A stretch of 64,000 bases of DNA, from NCBI RefSeq assembly GCF_000759675.1, contig NZ_BAWM01000009.1, positions 62,001 to 126,000 of the forward strand. The letters run 5' to 3'. The translations under genes were made by a program, and so were the position numbers. Below the pieces are notes generated by a model, which had not been told where the DNA came from, did no database searches, and saw nothing but the letters and a program-made list of their open reading frames with translations. Shown here in pieces: positions 9,460 to 18,046 of the stretch (positions are counted from its first letter, which is position 1; each line of letters begins with the position of its first letter). This DNA comes from Neobacillus niacini (GTDB taxonomy: Bacteria > Bacillota > Bacilli > Bacillales > Cytobacillaceae).

Positions 9460-10545
9460 TTAAGACAAAAAGCGTTGAAAATACCATGTTAATCCGATAA
9501 AGAAGATGGCTATGTTCGTCGCCAGGTGTACGGAATATGACCATTTATATTTTCGAATCAAGATAAGGATTGGGAAAAGAAGAGCAATGATGAGAGCTTG
9601 TCCCATTTCTACACCCACATTAAAAGTGAAAATGGGCCAAATCGCAGTCCAATCGGTTGTATTTAATTCCAGTGCCCCCGCAAAGCCAATTCCATGAACT
9701 AAACCAAATAGAAAGACAACTCCATTTCGATATTTTTCTGAAAGTCCAATGTATTTTTCTATTGCTACAAACGCCACACTTAATGCGATTAACGGTTCTA
9801 CTATTTCAGCAGGAATAGATAGTAGATTAAAAGAAGTGAGTCCGATTGTGACACTATGGGCTAATGTAAACAATGTCATGATTTTTAGGACATCGATGAA
9901 TCTTTTTGAGGTAACAACAAGAGCAATGATGAAAAGAATATGATCTAGACCGATCAGAATGTGATGAAAGCCCAGTTTAATAAAAGGGATACTTTGACCG
10001 ATGATAGTTTGTTCACCTACGTGAAGTTCCCTCTTCTCTGATGTAAAGACAAATTGGCCTTTACTATCTCCGATTTCATAGGAGGCAATATTCCTGTGAG
10101 CAGAGTCATTATCTTCAAAGAAAATATCATAGGTAATTTGTAAAGCAGCAGAATCCTTGTTTTTAATCGGATAATGGAAAGTAAGATTGGCATAATCTCG
10201 ATTCAATTTTCTTTCCACTCCCGTTTCGCCCAAGCTGCCTTCCACTTTTGCCCCCTGATTAAACACGGCTAGTTTTGAGTGAAAATATTCTTCTAGCTTA
10301 TTTTCATTTTTGGTTAATGCATACGCTAAATCAGAAGCTGTCGTGTTGGTTGTTACTCCAAGATCAACAATTCGTGCCAATTCAAGATAATCCAGTTGTA
10401 TTTCATATACCAATCCGCTGTCATCCATCGATAGTTTGGAATATCCTTCACTGTTGTCCGTATGGGCAGAAGCTCGAAACGGAAAAATCATCATACATAT
10501 ACATAACATTGAAAAACCTAAATATTTTTTTACTTGACCAGCCAT
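9460..10545 (-). CDS. HupE/UreJ-like membrane protein with extracellular domain
   Basis: 361 residues from the ATG at 10545, preceded by AAAGGTG at suitable distance; an in-frame GTG at 10554 is possible but has no site. A signal peptide (to RASAH) is followed by a soluble extracellular domain of about 160 residues, then six to seven helices with the His-rich motifs GFHHILIGLDHILF, LAHSVTIGL and GLVHGIGFAG. These motifs define the HupE_UreJ_2 family, linked to nickel/cobalt transport in the founding members, though not proven for this branch. Its neighbour downstream on the same strand is a secreted metal-dependent phosphoesterase, so a role in extracellular metal or phosphate handling is possible. 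Confidence 0.75.
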   Translation of the reverse strand: MAGQVKKYLGFSMLCICMMIFPFRASAHTDNSEGYSKLSMDDSGLVYEIQLDYLELARIVDLGVTTNTTASDLAYALTKNENKLEEYFHSKLAVFNQGAKVEGSLGETGVERKLNRDYANLTFHYPIKNKDSAALQITYDIFFEDNDSAHRNIASYEIGDSKGQFVFTSEKRELHVGEQTIIGQSIPFIKLGFHHILIGLDHILFIIALVVTSKRFIDVLKIMTLFTLAHSVTIGLTSFNLLSIPAEIVEPLIALSVAFVAIEKYIGLSEKYRNGVVFLFGLVHGIGFAGALELNTTDWTAIWPIFTFNVGVEMGQALIIALLFPILILIRKYKWSYSVHLATNIAIFFIGLTWYFQRFLS

Positions 10546-10852
10546 TAGCCACACACCTTTTTTATATTTTCGAAAAATTCACTCCTCGTTTATAGTAGTT
10601 AAGTAGTTTTAATACAGGATTAATTATTTGTAAAGATGATATGAAGAATTGTGTAGAAATGGTAAAAAAAAACAGTGAAATGGTTGCAGGTAATAAGTAT
10701 TAATCTATGAATTTAAATTATTAACACTAGTGACAAAATACTAGACAATGAATGAAAAAATAACCCCAATAAACTCAAACAGCCGAATATTGTGTCACGA
10801 TTGCTACGTATCTATAAAAACGAGCTTATTTGCTTTTATTGTAAATGTGTCA

Positions 10853-10886
10853 AAAAAAGACGGTGCCAATTAGAATGGCACCGTCA
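10853..10886 (-). terminator. Strong hairpin in the 440-base gap before gdh end
   Basis: Perfect 10-base stem GACGGTGCCA/TGGCACCGTC with a seven-base loop; on the minus strand it ends in TTTTTTTG. It lies 190 bases beyond the glutamate dehydrogenase stop, as a back-up terminator or the end of another short transcript. The rest of 10555-10995 shows no convincing gene; the promoter of the HupE-like gene must lie there. Confidence 0.65.
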
Positions 10887-10995
10887 TCATAAGAAAAAGA
10901 ACTGCTGGAGTAATCCTTACTCCCTTAATTATAAAAAAAGGATGCTACCGAAGCTCAAAAGGAACTTTTGAACACCCTTGTCTCTTAGAAAAATC

Positions 10996-11030
10996 ACAAA
11001 AAACCTTGCATAATACCTGCAAGGATTTTT
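10996..11030 (-). terminator. Glutamate dehydrogenase terminator
   Basis: Stem CCTTGCA/TGCAAGG with A-tract on one side and T-tract on the other (AAAAAACC...GGATTTTTT), 38 bases beyond the gdh stop; symmetric, so it may act in both directions. Confidence 0.8.
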
Positions 11031-11067
11031 TGATCTGAAGTGAAATCTAGCTTTCACCTTATAGAAT

Positions 11068-12354
11068 TTATACCCAGCCTCTAAACCTTGAAGCTTCAGA
11101 CATTTTACGAACACCTACCATATATGCGGCTAAACGCATATTAATATTCCGTCGCTCGGATGTTTCATAAACATTATTAAACGATTGGACGAGTACCTTA
11201 CGAAGTTTTTCATTAACTTCTTCTTCACTCCAATAGTAGCCTTGGTTGTTTTGAACCCATTCAAAATAGGAAACAGTTACTCCTCCTGAACTAGCTAAAA
11301 CATCCGGCACTAACAGAATTCCTCTTTCAGAAAGTATTTTAGTCCCTTCTAGGGTTGTTGGGCCGTTAGCTGCCTCGACAACAATCGAAGCTTTGATATT
11401 ATGTGCATTAGCTGTGGTAATCTGGTTGGAAATTGCAGCTGGAACTAGAATATCACAGTCAAGCTCGAGTAACTCTTCATTTGTAATCGTGTTTTCAAAC
11501 AATGTTGTTACCGTTCCAAAGCTATCTCTACGGTCTAATAAGTAATCAATATCCAAACCATCTGGATCATAAAGCGCACCATAAGCATCAGATATCCCAA
11601 TGACTATTGCACCTGCATCATGCATAAATTTTGCTAAAAAGCTCCCTGCATTACCAAACCCTTGAACAACCACCCGAGCTCCTTTGATGGTAATTCTACG
11701 TTTTTTTGCAGCTTCCTCAATGCATATGACAACCCCTTGTGCGGTAGCCTTTTCACGGCCATGTGAGCCGCCAAGTACAAGTGGTTTCCCTGTAATGAAT
11801 CCAGGCGAATCGTATTCACGAAGCCTGCTGTATTCATCCATCATCCACGCCATAATTTGTGAGTTTGTATAAACATCTGGAGCAGGTATGTCCTTTGTAG
11901 GTCCTACAATTTGGCTGATTGCCCGAACATAAGCCCTGCTAAGCCGCTCTAGTTCTCCCATTGACATCGTTCTTGGGTCGCAAATAATACCGCCTTTTCC
12001 GCCTCCATATGGTAGGTCGACGATGCCGCATTTTAAACTCATCCACATCGACAATGCCTTAACTTCGTCCTCGTCCACTTCTGGATGAAAACGAACTCCG
12101 CCTTTTGTCGGTCCAACAGCATCATTATGCTGCGCGCGATATCCAGTGAATATTTTAGTCGACCCGTCATCCATTCTAACAGGCATTCGAACAGTGAGCA
12201 TTCTCAATGGTTCTTTTAATAGTTGGTACATCTCATCTGCATAACCTAATTTATCTAAGGCTTCTTTTATCACAATCTGTGTTGATGTTAAAAGGTTCAA
12301 AGACTCATCTGACTTTTGTTCTGTATTGCGCTCTGTTACCCCTACTTCTCCCAT
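11068..12354 (-). CDS. rocG/gudB: NAD-specific glutamate dehydrogenase (RocG/GudB type)
   Basis: 428 residues, usual family length. It interconverts glutamate and 2-oxoglutarate plus ammonia; in Bacillus it acts catabolically. The substrate-binding block GPTKGGVRFH (K84), the catalytic LPYGGGKGG (K120) and the nucleotide-binding VVQGFGNAGS are present. The segment DEDEVKALSMWM carries a single VKA, unlike the inactive gudB of B. subtilis 168 with its 9-base duplication, so the enzyme should be active. AGGGGTG precedes the ATG. A terminator follows. It sits beside the lysine permease and lysine catabolic block, whose transaminases generate glutamate; recycling of 2-oxoglutarate is the likely link. 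Whether it is the RocG or GudB orthologue cannot be decided here. Confidence 0.93.
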   Translation of the reverse strand: MGEVGVTERNTEQKSDESLNLLTSTQIVIKEALDKLGYADEMYQLLKEPLRMLTVRMPVRMDDGSTKIFTGYRAQHNDAVGPTKGGVRFHPEVDEDEVKALSMWMSLKCGIVDLPYGGGKGGIICDPRTMSMGELERLSRAYVRAISQIVGPTKDIPAPDVYTNSQIMAWMMDEYSRLREYDSPGFITGKPLVLGGSHGREKATAQGVVICIEEAAKKRRITIKGARVVVQGFGNAGSFLAKFMHDAGAIVIGISDAYGALYDPDGLDIDYLLDRRDSFGTVTTLFENTITNEELLELDCDILVPAAISNQITTANAHNIKASIVVEAANGPTTLEGTKILSERGILLVPDVLASSGGVTVSYFEWVQNNQGYYWSEEEVNEKLRKVLVQSFNNVYETSERRNINMRLAAYMVGVRKMSEASRFRGWV

Positions 12355-12383
12355 ATGGCACCCCTACAGTGTTAGTTGAAAAT

Positions 12384-12474
12384 CTAAGACAATACTTTTT
12401 GAATTCGTTCAATCGCCTAATCTAAATCCTCTTGGCTAATAATGAGTGGCGAAGCGAAATGAATCACGGTTTCT
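12384..12474 (-). pseudogene. rocD: Ornithine aminotransferase (RocD-type) C-terminal scrap
   Basis: The minus strand reads RETVIHFASPLIISQEDLD, then TAG where the family has Trp, then AIERIQKVLS and a TAG stop at 12384. This matches the C-terminus of RocD-like ornithine aminotransferases (ETVIRFAPPLxI...DWAxExIxxVL). Only about 30 codons remain, ending exactly where the permease stop codon lies, so a deletion joined the permease end to the aminotransferase tail. In arginine-utilising Bacillus, rocD sits next to a rocE permease. Confidence 0.7.
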
Positions 12475-13977
12475 CTATTTAGATGACATCTCTTCAAAAG
12501 AACATTCCTTTAGTGGAACGACCTTCGTTTTATGAACGAGTTTATACCCGATCCAAAATGCCAAAAAGATCGGTAAACCAATATAGGACACGGCTACTCC
12601 ATACCAATCAATCTCACTAGTTAAAAATGCTTGATAATTTTGTCCCAAAATGACAATGACACACATCGCAAAAGCGAGAATTGGACCGAGCGGGAACCAT
12701 TTCGCTTTAAATTTCAAAGCATTCATGTCCTTGCCTTGGGCCATATATGCTTTTCTAAAACGGTAGTGGCTGACTGCAATTCCAAGCCATGCAATAAATC
12801 CCGTTAATCCTGACGCATTTAATAACCATGTATACACTTGATCTCCAAAAATGGACGTTAAAAAGGCTAATCCTCCGATAATCGTCGTGATGACAAGGGC
12901 ATTCATCGGAATCCCCCGATCATTTACATTTTGTAAAAATTTAGGTGCCTGACCGTCCTTTGCCATGGACCATAGCATGCGTGTCGAAGCGTATAAACCG
13001 GAACTCCCTGCCGATAAGACCGAAGTCAAAATGACCGCATTCATCACAGATGCCGCAAATGCAATGCCCACTTTGTTAAATACAAGGGTAAAAGGGCTGA
13101 CAGCGATGCTGTCGACATCCCTGCCTAACAGGTTTGGACTTGTATAAGGAATAATAAGGCCAATGACAGCAATGGCAACGATATAGAACAGAAGAATACG
13201 CCAAAATACTTGTCGAATCGCCTTTGGTACATTTTTCTCCGGCTCTTCACTTTCTCCTGCAGCAATCCCCACGAGTTCCGTTCCTTGAAACGAAAAACCT
13301 GCGATGAAAAAAATACTAAAAATGGACAAAAGACCGCCATGAACCGGAGCATCTCCTAAAGTAAAGTTTTTAAACCCGATAAAATGTCCGCCCAAAATAC
13401 CGAAAATGGTGAGCAAACCGACTCCAATGAAAACAATAATTGTCACTACTTTTATTAGGGAGAACCAATACTCGGATTCTCCGTAACTTTTAACCGATAA
13501 TGCATTCAATAAAAAGATTAGACCTAAAAATAGTGTACTCCACACGATGCTTGGTACATCCGGAAACCAGAACTTCATAATAATAGCTGATGCGGCTATT
13601 TCAACCGCCAGTGTAACAGCCCAGTTGAACCAATAATTCCAACCAAGCGCAAAACCAAATGCAGGATCGACAAAACGACTGCCATAGGTTGAAAAGGATC
13701 CTGAAACCGGCATTAGAGTAGCCATTTCTCCGAGACTTGTCATCAAAAAGTAGACCATGATGCCGATAGCTCCATAAGCTATTAGTGCTCCACCAGGTCC
13801 AGCTGTTTGAATGGATGACCCTGTCGCTAAAAATAACCCTGTTCCGATTGACCCTCCAATAGCAATCATCGTCATGTGACGTGCCTTTAGATTGCGTTTA
13901 ATATGCTCTTTACTTTCCTTACTATTCTGATGTTTCTGATTATTTTGGTCATTATTATAGTTTTGGATTGCTTCCAT
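12475..13977 (-). CDS. Lysine-type amino acid permease (LysP-like, APC family)
   Basis: 500 residues from the ATG at 13977, chosen because AGGGAGG lies 8 bases before it; an in-frame ATG at 14010 has no site. The protein has about 12 membrane helices and the AAT-family N-terminal block HMTMIAIGGSIGTGLFLATG, followed by GPGGALIAYGAIGIMVYFLM. The sequence around GWNYWFNWAVTLAVEIAA and YWFSLIK is very close to E. coli LysP. It imports a basic amino acid, most probably lysine, given the lysine 2,3-aminomutase operon upstream on the same strand. RocE-type arginine/ornithine transport is the alternative, supported by the rocD remnant at its 3' end. A structured leader lies upstream. Confidence 0.82.
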   Translation of the reverse strand: MEAIQNYNNDQNNQKHQNSKESKEHIKRNLKARHMTMIAIGGSIGTGLFLATGSSIQTAGPGGALIAYGAIGIMVYFLMTSLGEMATLMPVSGSFSTYGSRFVDPAFGFALGWNYWFNWAVTLAVEIAASAIIMKFWFPDVPSIVWSTLFLGLIFLLNALSVKSYGESEYWFSLIKVVTIIVFIGVGLLTIFGILGGHFIGFKNFTLGDAPVHGGLLSIFSIFFIAGFSFQGTELVGIAAGESEEPEKNVPKAIRQVFWRILLFYIVAIAVIGLIIPYTSPNLLGRDVDSIAVSPFTLVFNKVGIAFAASVMNAVILTSVLSAGSSGLYASTRMLWSMAKDGQAPKFLQNVNDRGIPMNALVITTIIGGLAFLTSIFGDQVYTWLLNASGLTGFIAWLGIAVSHYRFRKAYMAQGKDMNALKFKAKWFPLGPILAFAMCVIVILGQNYQAFLTSEIDWYGVAVSYIGLPIFLAFWIGYKLVHKTKVVPLKECSFEEMSSK

Positions 13978-14173
13978 TCTTGTCCTCCCTAACTTTTTAA
14001 CTATTAGCATCTATCTAATTTTTTAGAAAACATATGTTCATTGTCCATCTGTTTTTTCGATGTATTTACTTAGCTGACAAGAAAACGCATGCAAATAATA
14101 CATAATAAATAACCTCAATTAGTTGGATTATGTTTATCCCTACTGATTGTTAGCCAAACTTTCTGGTTCTTAA

Positions 14174-14216
14174 GGACAATTTATCCCTTCTTAAGGATGA
14201 TGGGGATACATTGTCC
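14174..14216. other. Long imperfect hairpin between yokU and the lysine permease
   Basis: Outer stem GGACAAT/ATTGTCC, a 2x2 internal loop, and inner stem ATCCC/GGGAT with a 15-base loop. TTCTTAAGGA occurs twice, at 14168 and 14188. No T-tract follows, so it is not a standard terminator. It lies about 195 bases upstream of the permease start and 57 bases beyond the yokU stop; it lacks the lysine riboswitch consensus. It could be a leader structure, an operator pair, or an mRNA 3' end. Confidence 0.4.
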
Positions 14217-14272
14217 ATAAGAATAAAATTCATCTCTCGCTTACTATCGAAAAACGGGAGACGGCTAGCTAA

Positions 14273-14551
14273 TTATTTCGAAAAATCAAAGTAGTTTCGC
14301 TTCAATAAGCGTGGAGCGGCCATAAGTGTTTCATACGTCATACTTTTTTCGAGCTTTGAGCAATCGATTAAAAATAGATGATCCTCAATTTCTTTCACCG
14401 TATTATCTGTTTGATAGGTCATACCGCATTCCAAGCAATGAATGGATGGTGTGTCCTTAATTTCGATCGCATTTGTTCCATCTGGAAGTTCCCAATACAC
14501 GGTGTTGCTCGTTTCACGTGCTGTGTCAGATTCGCACCATTGACAAATCAA
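14273..14551 (-). CDS. yokU: YokU-family zinc-finger protein
   Basis: 92 residues with CQWC near the N-terminus and CLEC 35 residues later, a YgiT/MqsA-like zinc ribbon. The TTG start lies 9 bases after AAAGGAGGA, embedded in the last codons of kamA, so translation is coupled. YokU-like proteins are commonly encoded right after lysine 2,3-aminomutase in Bacillus. Function is unknown; an accessory or regulatory role for KamA is only inferred from linkage. Confidence 0.8.
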   Translation of the reverse strand: MICQWCESDTARETSNTVYWELPDGTNAIEIKDTPSIHCLECGMTYQTDNTVKEIEDHLFLIDCSKLEKSMTYETLMAAPRLLKRNYFDFSK

Positions 14552-14553
14552 AG

Positions 14554-15966
14554 TTATTCCTCCTTTGCTCCCACTGTTTCATATTTCTTCATTTGCGATT
14601 GGAATTTTTTCTCTTTTAACTCGTCACGTTTGTCACGTTTATCTTTTAATGAACTATGCTCAGTATTTTCCTTATACGTTTTGCGGCGATCTAACCGTTT
14701 TAATCCTTCAGGTGTAAGGTTAAATTTCGTATCATCAATAATGGATAGAACACCATTACTTTCAAACTTTTCAAACACTTCAGGATATACCTTTTTGTAG
14801 TAATCCTCTGCACTGCCTGACTGATAATTTGTTGGTTCTGGATAAGATGTAATGACACCTTCAAAGTTACGTAATACGACTTTATTAGAACTTTGAGAAA
14901 TGATATAGTTCGGCTGCAATGGAATTTTGCCTCCTCCACCCGGGGCATCAACAATAAATGTCGGAACGGCATAACCCGATGTATGACCGCGAAGTCCTTC
15001 CATAATTTCTAATCCTTTGCTGATTGGTGCACGGAAATGGCCAATCCCTTCAGATAGGTCACATTGGTAAATATAATATGGACGAACTCGAATTTTAACA
15101 AGGTCATGCATAAGCTGTTTCATGATCGGTACACTGTCGTTAATGCCTGCTAAAATAACCGACTGGTTACCAACAGGTACACCAACATTTGCAAGCATTT
15201 CACATGCACGCTTCGATTCTTCCGTAATTTCAATAGATGTATTAAAATGTGTATTCAACCAAACTGGATGATACTTTTTCAAGATATTACAAAGATTTTC
15301 GGTAATACGCTGTGGGAAAACGACAGGTGCTCTTGTACCAATACGAATAATTTCTACATGCGGAATCTCACGTAAATTCTTTAAAATATATTCTACAATA
15401 TTGTCATTAATAAGGAGCCCGTCTCCTCCGGAAATTAACACATCTCGAATTTGTGGGTTAGATGCGATATAATTAATCGCTGTGTCTAACTGTTTCTTTG
15501 GTACACCCATTCCGATTTGTCCAGAGAAGCGCCTTCTTGTGCAGTAACGGCAGTACATGGAGCATTGGTTTGTTACTAGGAACAACACGCGATCTGGATA
15601 ACGATGTGTTAACCCAGGCACTGGTGAGTCTTCATCTTCGTGAAGGGGATCTTCTAAATCATATCTTGTTTTATTCAATTCCGCAGAAATCGGAACAGAC
15701 TGCATTCGAACCGGACATCTTGAATCATCAGGATCCATAAGCGATGCATAATAGGGAGTGATGTTTAATGGGATTGTTTTTGTTGAGATTAAAACCCCTT
15801 CCTCTTCTTCTGGTGTTAAGTTAACTACTTTCTTTAAGTCTTCTAAATTTTTGATAGTATTCGTCAGCTGCCAAACCCAATCGTTCCATTGCTCATCTGT
15901 AACATCCTTCCAAAGCTCGATTTCTTTCCAATGTCTTTTTGGTTTGAATAAAGTGTTTCTCATCAT
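14554..15966 (-). CDS. kamA: L-lysine 2,3-aminomutase
   Basis: 470 residues. A radical-SAM, PLP-dependent enzyme that moves the alpha-amino group of L-lysine to give L-beta-lysine. The [4Fe-4S] cysteines C135, C139 and C142 lie in QCSMYCRYCTRR. The PLP lysine is K347 in VDAPGGGGK, and acidic residues that bind the lysine substrate side chain are seen at D303 (QCDLSEG) and D340. The C-terminus is Lys/Glu-rich. TAGGAGGAG precedes the first of two ATGs. It is the ninth gene of the minus-strand run and is followed by yokU. In B. subtilis the same enzyme (YodO) precedes yodP-T, whose functions match the genes upstream here. Confidence 0.96.
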   Translation of the reverse strand: MMRNTLFKPKRHWKEIELWKDVTDEQWNDWVWQLTNTIKNLEDLKKVVNLTPEEEEGVLISTKTIPLNITPYYASLMDPDDSRCPVRMQSVPISAELNKTRYDLEDPLHEDEDSPVPGLTHRYPDRVLFLVTNQCSMYCRYCTRRRFSGQIGMGVPKKQLDTAINYIASNPQIRDVLISGGDGLLINDNIVEYILKNLREIPHVEIIRIGTRAPVVFPQRITENLCNILKKYHPVWLNTHFNTSIEITEESKRACEMLANVGVPVGNQSVILAGINDSVPIMKQLMHDLVKIRVRPYYIYQCDLSEGIGHFRAPISKGLEIMEGLRGHTSGYAVPTFIVDAPGGGGKIPLQPNYIISQSSNKVVLRNFEGVITSYPEPTNYQSGSAEDYYKKVYPEVFEKFESNGVLSIIDDTKFNLTPEGLKRLDRRKTYKENTEHSSLKDKRDKRDELKEKKFQSQMKKYETVGAKEE

Positions 15967-16037
15967 AAACTCCTCCTAAAATTAGCCTATTTTTTTATTG
16001 ACCATATTTGATGAATTCTCCTCTGATCATTACTTTA

Positions 16038-16517
16038 TTAAGAAATGAGGTATTCCATATAATAGCGATTTTCCCCTTCGCCAAATTCATCGAGTCTTGT
16101 CTCTTTTATGACAAACCCTAATTTTTCATATAACTTGACGGCTGCCTTGTTTTTAGTACTGACCGTTAAGCAAACCTTACGAAAACCATCTTGCTTTAGA
16201 ATCGGATAAATTTCCTGTAAAAATAATTTCCCGATTCCTTTCCCTTGCTGGTCGGAGCGGACATAAAACCCAAAAATGTAGGCTTTATGAATATCATTGT
16301 AAGCTCTCATCACTTCGCAAATCGCAATCGGCTTTGGATCATTTTGCTGCCGGTATTGAATGAGTTTTCCGTAGCGTGTAAGCGGGACAAGGGATTGTTC
16401 ATCTACTGCTCCTAATCCTGGAAACGCATCTTGCTCAAGCTCCATCATCATTTTTAGCTGTTCTGGATTCAATGAAGCTGGTACTTCGACATAATAGGTT
16501 TTGTTCAATGTTTCCAT
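16038..16517 (-). CDS. GNAT N-acetyltransferase, candidate beta-lysine acetyltransferase
   Basis: 159 residues with the GNAT acetyl-CoA loop DQQGKGIGKLFLQ and the later AAVKLYEKLGF motif. AAGGGGGAAAG precedes the ATG, which overlaps the end of the upstream M81 gene by 13 bases. Known beta-lysine acetyltransferases (AblB, YodP) are longer, about 270-290 residues, so this is not a clear orthologue; its position between the M81 gene and kamA makes N6-acetylation of beta-lysine the best guess. It could instead acetylate another amine. Confidence 0.75.
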   Translation of the reverse strand: METLNKTYYVEVPASLNPEQLKMMMELEQDAFPGLGAVDEQSLVPLTRYGKLIQYRQQNDPKPIAICEVMRAYNDIHKAYIFGFYVRSDQQGKGIGKLFLQEIYPILKQDGFRKVCLTVSTKNKAAVKLYEKLGFVIKETRLDEFGEGENRYYMEYLIS

Positions 16518-18025
16518 TTTTCTTTCCCCCTTAGTTCTACTTCAAATTCGATATCATCCAGCGGCCAAATTGGCTTAGGAATGTAACGATACGTAAAAGC
16601 TGTTAAACGATTGGATGCAACACCAGGTGCATCCACATAAATGATACGGCCAACAATCGGCTCAAACGCTGCCCGGAAATGATTTTTAGCCTTTAGCGCA
16701 AGAATTCTCTTTGCCTGCGGCTCAAGACCTATATGACGAAACATTTCCGGATCATTCGCTGACATCGGCCTTCCAATAAGGAGGATATCCATATTGCCAA
16801 CGCGAATGTGAGCCGCCCCCTTTAAATCAACTCTTAAATGCTGATTGAACGGCCCAGAATTGTGAAATACACCGGCTGATAAGGCCACTACCGTTGCTTC
16901 GACCTGTACGGGCTCCCCAAATTCAGGCGATACTTTCCCTCCAAGTGACAACAATACCTTATTTCCGGCTCCCTTCTTGCGGCAAGCCTCAATAGATTCT
17001 GGATCGTAGAGTCCTCCAAACAGCGTGTTAGGAATGTTCATCTTCACCATCTCCCGAAGCAGCTCTGTTGTATCCCCGCTGCCGCAGCTTAAAGGATTAT
17101 CCGAGATGTCCGCCAGCACGACCGGCTTGTCATCTTCAATCGACATCGCCAAATCGAGCCCTTCTTTTACACCGGGCAAATCCATGATAAATTCTTCTTT
17201 TACACTCCAGAACAAGGAAGCCATCTTTTGGGCAGTCTCTTTTCCTTTTTGTGGATCCAGCGAAACAACAAGTACACTTGCACCGACCATGGGAATATCC
17301 GAGTAAGGAAAGCCACCAAATACGGACACATTATAAATGCCTTCTTCCTCTTCGGCCTGTTTCGCCCACTCTATCATTTTGTGCATCGGCCCTTCTGCAG
17401 TTCTCATATTGATAGAGGGAGGCATCATCGGCAATTTTTCAAAAGAAGCGTAGTAAGTCACACTTTCCTTTAATTGTTTTATCAAAGCGATTGCCGCATG
17501 AATGCCTTGTTCGTACATATCAATATGCGGATATGTTTTAAATCCAAAATGAAGCGGTGTGTAATCAATCATTTTTTCGCTTAAATTGGCGTGCATGTCC
17601 AGCGTCGTCGCGATTGGAACATTCAATCCGATAAGCCCGCGAATTTTTCCCAGTAAATGCTCTTCCGGATCAAGGAGGTGCTCCACGACCATCGCTCCAT
17701 GCAGTGCAAGCAATAATCCGTCCAGCCTTCCAGCCTCCCGGATTGACTGGAGCATTTGCTCTTCGATGATGGAATACGCTTCTGTTGATACTACGCCCGA
17801 TGGGACCGCTGCCGCACAAAGCAGCGGTACGATTTCTACATCCATTTCTTGATTCAATACATCCAAAAACCCGCCCACTTCCGTTTTCGTACCAATATAG
17901 GCATCATAAATTTCATCGCCGATAAAGTAGCCTTCATTTCGAAACTGTTCGATTTCAGTTTTCATCGGGCTGAAACTGTGGGATTCATGGTAAAAGAATG
18001 CAATACCGATACGATGTTTTCTCAT
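16505..18025 (-). CDS. M81-family metallopeptidase-like protein (MlrC type)
   Basis: 506 residues from the ATG at 18025 (GGGGGAGAAC just upstream; the longer frame starts at 18046 right after the previous stop). The N-terminal domain carries YHESHSFSP (candidate metal His/Glu), ALHGAMV and LDMHANLS, and GFKTYPHIDMYE. These are hallmarks of the MlrC/DUF1485 family, named from a microcystin-degrading enzyme; most members have unknown amide or peptide substrates. Within this pathway an amidohydrolase is needed to deacetylate 4-acetamidobutyrate, done in B. subtilis by the M20-type YodQ, which is absent here. A replacement role is inference. Confidence 0.82.
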   Translation of the reverse strand: MRKHRIGIAFFYHESHSFSPMKTEIEQFRNEGYFIGDEIYDAYIGTKTEVGGFLDVLNQEMDVEIVPLLCAAAVPSGVVSTEAYSIIEEQMLQSIREAGRLDGLLLALHGAMVVEHLLDPEEHLLGKIRGLIGLNVPIATTLDMHANLSEKMIDYTPLHFGFKTYPHIDMYEQGIHAAIALIKQLKESVTYYASFEKLPMMPPSINMRTAEGPMHKMIEWAKQAEEEEGIYNVSVFGGFPYSDIPMVGASVLVVSLDPQKGKETAQKMASLFWSVKEEFIMDLPGVKEGLDLAMSIEDDKPVVLADISDNPLSCGSGDTTELLREMVKMNIPNTLFGGLYDPESIEACRKKGAGNKVLLSLGGKVSPEFGEPVQVEATVVALSAGVFHNSGPFNQHLRVDLKGAAHIRVGNMDILLIGRPMSANDPEMFRHIGLEPQAKRILALKAKNHFRAAFEPIVGRIIYVDAPGVASNRLTAFTYRYIPKPIWPLDDIEFEVELRGKEKWKH

Positions 18026-18046
18026 GTTCTCCCCCATCCCGTCCAT

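Noticed and set aside
10929..11114. Minus-strand 61-codon frame at the gdh 3' end
   Set aside because: Out-of-frame continuation through the gdh end and terminator; no RBS.
11684..11872. Plus-strand frames inside gdh
   Set aside because: Antisense shadow of a well-conserved gene; no RBS.
14011..14272. Lysine riboswitch before the permease
   Set aside because: The conserved L-box core bases are not found; only an unrelated hairpin is seen.
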